DNA of 8,853 bases from an uncultured Blautia sp. GTDB lineage: Bacteria > Bacillota > Clostridia > Lachnospirales > Lachnospiraceae. Positions 6,340-8,853 of the stretch are shown here, one piece after another. The DNA lies in contig CAKSAW010000048.1 of assembly GCA_934437695.1 (NCBI GenBank), forward strand, positions 1 to 8,853, given 5' to 3'. The notes under the pieces are model-generated. The model saw only the letters and a list, made by a program, of their open reading frames with translations. It made no database searches and had not been told where the DNA came from. Numbering within the stretch: the stretch's first letter is position 1; the number at the start of each line of letters is the position of its first letter. The position numbers and the translations under genes were made by a program.

Positions 6340-7535
6340 CTTTTATCCTCCTTTGCCGCATGTATGCCGGCCACTGCGCCGCTGCTCCACGCCCACTGCA
6401 GATTATATCCGCCACATGTACCGTCAATATCAAGAAGTTCACCTGCGAAATACAGATTTCTGCAAAGCTTTGACTCCATGGTATGTGCATTTACCTGAGA
6501 AGTATCCACACCTCCTGAGCAGACCTGAGCCTGTGCAAAAGCCATACCATCCTGTACCTCAAGTGGAAATTCCCTTATTGCAGAAATCAGCTGTTTTTGA
6601 GATATAAGGACTTTGATCAGCTTTTCAGGAAAAAGCCCCACCAGAAGCTCCCTCTCATTTTTATACGGGCATGCATTCTTTCTCACATGTAATAATTGTT
6701 TTAATTCTTCCTCTGACAATTCAGGCATGAAATTTATGCGCAGTTGTGCTTTATGTTTCTCTTTAACAGCACGAACACCATAGGTACTGATCTGAAATAC
6801 AGGAATTCCTGAAACACCGTATTCTGTAAGCTGTAATTCACCTTTTTCAGATTTGCAAAATTTTCCATCAATAAAGAGAGAAACCTCTCCCTCCGTACGT
6901 ACACCTGCCCATGCTTTAAAAGAAGAGCCCTTACATTTCAGAGCAGTAAGTGCCGGATAAACAGGGATGATCCGATGATGAAGACTTTTTGCCAGCTCAT
7001 ATCCGCTTCCATCTGCACCGGAGATGGCAGATGCCTTAGAACCATTGGCAAGTATAAGAGCATCTGCATCATAGTGCCATCCTTTGGTAAAGATCCGGAA
7101 TTTTTTTCCATCTTTTTCACTCTTTGTGGCTTTTATCTCTGTAACCTGTTCATTTGTCTTTATTTTTACACCCAGACTGGAGGCCTTCATACACAATACA
7201 TCCACAACGCTCTGCGCCTGATTGCTTCTTGGATAAAGATATCCGTTCCTGTCCATGGGATAAATTCCAATCTCTTTAAAAAATCCCACTGTATCTTCAA
7301 CAGAAAACTGTGCAAGTGCATCATCAGCAAAATCAGGATACTTACCTCTGTATGCATCATCTGGCCTTGCGAGATTGGAAAAATTACATTTACCATTTCC
7401 GGTAGCACAGATTTTCTTTCCGGGTTTCTCATTCTGTTCCAGAACAGTAACTGCTGCCCCGTTTCTGGCTGCCATGATCGCTGCCATCAGTCCGGAAGCT
7501 CCGGCACCAGTGATCACTACCTGCCTTTTCTCCAT
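6336..7535 (-). CDS. HI0933/BaiN-type NAD(P)/FAD-dependent oxidoreductase
   Basis: A 399-residue flavoprotein. Seen: N-terminal Rossmann motif VVITGAGASGLMAAIMAARNG (6-26) and VLEQNEKPGKK (31-41), then the signature KICATGNGKCNFSN (41-54). GYLYPRSNQAQSVVDVL spans 98-114, LILANGSKAS spans 160-169, LTEYGVSGIPVFQIS spans 236-250, and SGGVDTSQV spans 340-348. The C-terminal NLYFAGELLDIDGTCGGYNL (360-379) continues into QWAWSSGAVAG (380-390). These define the HI0933/YhiN family (TIGR00275-like). One studied relative, BaiN of Clostridium scindens, reduces steroid-nucleus double bonds in bile acid metabolism. Most members have no known substrate, and no bile acid genes are seen here, so I do not transfer that role. 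The start has GAGG about 8 nt upstream, and the gap after the PLP enzyme gene is 28 nt. The stop overlaps the ATG of the next flavoprotein gene. All motifs look intact. Confidence 0.93.
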   Translation of the reverse strand: MEKRQVVITGAGASGLMAAIMAARNGAAVTVLEQNEKPGKKICATGNGKCNFSNLARPDDAYRGKYPDFADDALAQFSVEDTVGFFKEIGIYPMDRNGYLYPRSNQAQSVVDVLCMKASSLGVKIKTNEQVTEIKATKSEKDGKKFRIFTKGWHYDADALILANGSKASAISGADGSGYELAKSLHHRIIPVYPALTALKCKGSSFKAWAGVRTEGEVSLFIDGKFCKSEKGELQLTEYGVSGIPVFQISTYGVRAVKEKHKAQLRINFMPELSEEELKQLLHVRKNACPYKNERELLVGLFPEKLIKVLISQKQLISAIREFPLEVQDGMAFAQAQVCSGGVDTSQVNAHTMESKLCRNLYFAGELLDIDGTCGGYNLQWAWSSGAVAGIHAAKEDKR

Positions 7536-7563
7536 ATTCTATCCTCAATCTGTTAATCTGCTG

Positions 7564-8841
7564 TCATGATAAAGTTACAAGTCCCTTGTCAACCATTTTC
7601 TGAAGAGACATAAGTACTCCAAGTTTCGCATGCTCCCAGGTCAGTCCTCCCTGGAAATATACTGCATATGGCGGTTTCATAGGACCATCTGCTGAAAGCT
7701 CGATAGAAGAGCCCTGGACAAAAGCACCTGCTGCCATGATAACCTTGCTGTCATATCCCGGCATATCCCACGGCTCAGGATCCACATAACTGTCAACTGG
7801 TGCCGCTGCCTGGATTCCCTTACAGAATGCAATCAGCCCCTCAGGTGTGCCAAGGCTTACTGCCTGAATAATATCCTGCCGTTCCTCTGTGGAATCCGGA
7901 ATAACAGGAAATCCTAATTTTTCATAAATATTTGCTGCAAAAACAGCACCCTTCAGTGCACCCTTGGTAATCATTGGGGCAAGGAAAAATCCCTGAAAAA
8001 ATGAACGGTTTACGCCCAGAGTTGCTCCCACTTCACTTCCAAGTCCCGGACAGGTCATTCTGTAGGAAGCATTTTCCACACATTCCTTAGTGCCGGCAAT
8101 GTAACCGCCGATCGGTGCAAGTCCGCCACCCGGATTTTTGATCAGGGAACCAACGATCATATCTGCCCCAACATCACTTGGTTCAATGGTATCTACAAAT
8201 TCGCCGTAGCAGTTATCAACCATACAGATCACATCCGGTTTAATGCTCTTCACAAATGCGATCAGTTCCCCTATCTGCTTTACAGAAAAAGACGGGCGTG
8301 TCTGATAACCCTTGGAGCGCTGGATCTCCACAAGACGGGTCTTCTCATTGATCGCCTTGCGAATACTGTCATAGTCAAAGGTACCGTCTTCAAGAAGCTC
8401 TACCTGACGGTAACTTACACCATACTCTGCAAGAGAGCCCTTAGAAGGACGAATACCGATCACTTCTTCCAGGGTATCGTATGGCTTTCCTGCAGGTGCC
8501 AGAAGTTCATCACCCGGACGGAGATTTCCAAATAAAGCGATTGCCAGTGCATGAGTTCCGCATGTGATCTGCGGGCGCACAAGACATGCCTCTGTATGGA
8601 AGGTATCTGCATAAACCTTCTCAAGAGTCTCACGGCCGATATCATCGTATCCATAACCTGATGAACTTCCGAAGCATTCAGCACTTACCTTGTTCTTCTG
8701 CATGGCAAGGAGAACCTTCATCTGGTTATATTCTGCTGTTTTATCAAATTTCTCAAATCTTTCTTTTAAGGATTCCTCGATCTTATGACCAAAATCATAA
8801 ACCTCTGAGGAGATTCCAAGCTGTGCATACATTTCTCTCAT
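7564..8841 (-). CDS. Methionine gamma-lyase family PLP-dependent protein (YnbB / 'aluminium resistance' family)
   Basis: A 425-residue fold-type I PLP enzyme, full length for the family. Seen: SAECFGSSSGYGYDDIGRE (53-71) and RPQITCGTHALAIALFG (89-105), where the cofactor phosphate is expected to bind. VEIQRSKGYQTRPS spans 171-184, CMVDNCYGEF (206-215) carries D209 to contact the pyridine nitrogen, and GSLIKNPGGGLAP (231-243) carries K235 as the likely Schiff-base lysine. The family (COG4100) is related to Cys/Met metabolism enzymes and is usually annotated as methionine gamma-lyase or aluminium resistance protein; its true substrate is not firmly established. In related genomes it commonly follows mutL-miaA-hfq. 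Those genes would lie past the right edge here, which I cannot check. The ATG is preceded by GAGGA 7 nt upstream, just inside the window edge, so the gene is complete. A second Met at residue 4 is less well placed. It is probably cotranscribed with the flavoprotein genes. Confidence 0.92.
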   Translation of the reverse strand: MREMYAQLGISSEVYDFGHKIEESLKERFEKFDKTAEYNQMKVLLAMQKNKVSAECFGSSSGYGYDDIGRETLEKVYADTFHTEACLVRPQITCGTHALAIALFGNLRPGDELLAPAGKPYDTLEEVIGIRPSKGSLAEYGVSYRQVELLEDGTFDYDSIRKAINEKTRLVEIQRSKGYQTRPSFSVKQIGELIAFVKSIKPDVICMVDNCYGEFVDTIEPSDVGADMIVGSLIKNPGGGLAPIGGYIAGTKECVENASYRMTCPGLGSEVGATLGVNRSFFQGFFLAPMITKGALKGAVFAANIYEKLGFPVIPDSTEERQDIIQAVSLGTPEGLIAFCKGIQAAAPVDSYVDPEPWDMPGYDSKVIMAAGAFVQGSSIELSADGPMKPPYAVYFQGGLTWEHAKLGVLMSLQKMVDKGLVTLS

Positions 8842-8853
8842 TATTTATTCCTC

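Noticed and set aside
6119..6607. A 162-codon plus-strand open frame across the junction of the two flavoprotein genes
   Set aside because: Antisense shadow of two well-supported genes; the product shows no domain or convincing signal.
6975..7556. A 193-codon plus-strand open frame opposite the HI0933-type gene
   Set aside because: Fully antisense to a gene with intact family motifs; the Cys/Ile/Ser-rich translation is typical of a reverse-strand shadow.
1..8853. CRISPR arrays, insertion sequences, tRNA/rRNA genes, phage or defence genes
   Set aside because: I looked for direct repeats, terminal inverted repeats and characteristic gene signatures and found none. Coding density is high and every gene is a housekeeping type.

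Overview
The window reads as chromosomal core from a low-to-moderate GC Gram-positive anaerobe, most likely a Lachnospiraceae member (Blautia/Dorea/Roseburia-like). The grounds are the radC-mreB-mreC-mreD-PBP2 order, the divergent MreB, the long PBP2 insertion, and a methionine gamma-lyase-like gene next to two flavoproteins. This placement is by recall of family patterns, not by a search, and the genus cannot be resolved. All eight genes lie on the minus strand, so transcription runs from the right edge to the left edge. There are no tRNA or rRNA genes, mobile elements, CRISPR repeats or attachment sites that I can see.

Right block (8841 down to 4744), in transcription order: a PLP-dependent methionine gamma-lyase-like protein (YnbB/'aluminium resistance' family), an HI0933/BaiN-type flavoprotein, and a larger COG2509-type FAD-dependent dehydrogenase with its own N-terminal domain. 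The first two are 28 nt apart. The two flavoprotein genes overlap by 4 nt (ATGA). A 9-bp GC-containing hairpin with a short U-tract (about 4691-4718) follows the block and probably ends this transcript.

Left block (4633 to beyond position 1): radC, a divergent mreB, mreC, mreD and the 5' part of a class B penicillin-binding protein 2. Spacings are 10 nt (radC-mreB), 17 nt (mreB-mreC), an 11-nt overlap (mreC-mreD) and a probable 16-nt overlap (mreD-PBP2), so this looks like a single operon. MreB, MreC, MreD and PBP2 are elongasome parts: a cytoplasmic actin-like filament, a membrane-anchored periplasm-side scaffold, an integral membrane partner, and the elongation transpeptidase. radC is a common passenger upstream of mreB in Firmicutes.

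Start sites were revised from Shine-Dalgarno placement for mreC (2872, not 2923) and mreD (1971, not 2007), and PBP2 is best read from a TTG at 1456. I found no clearly new system. The points most worth a second look are the altered ATP-site motif of the MreB homologue, the long insertion in PBP2 where the transpeptidase core should begin, and the coupled flavoprotein pair.
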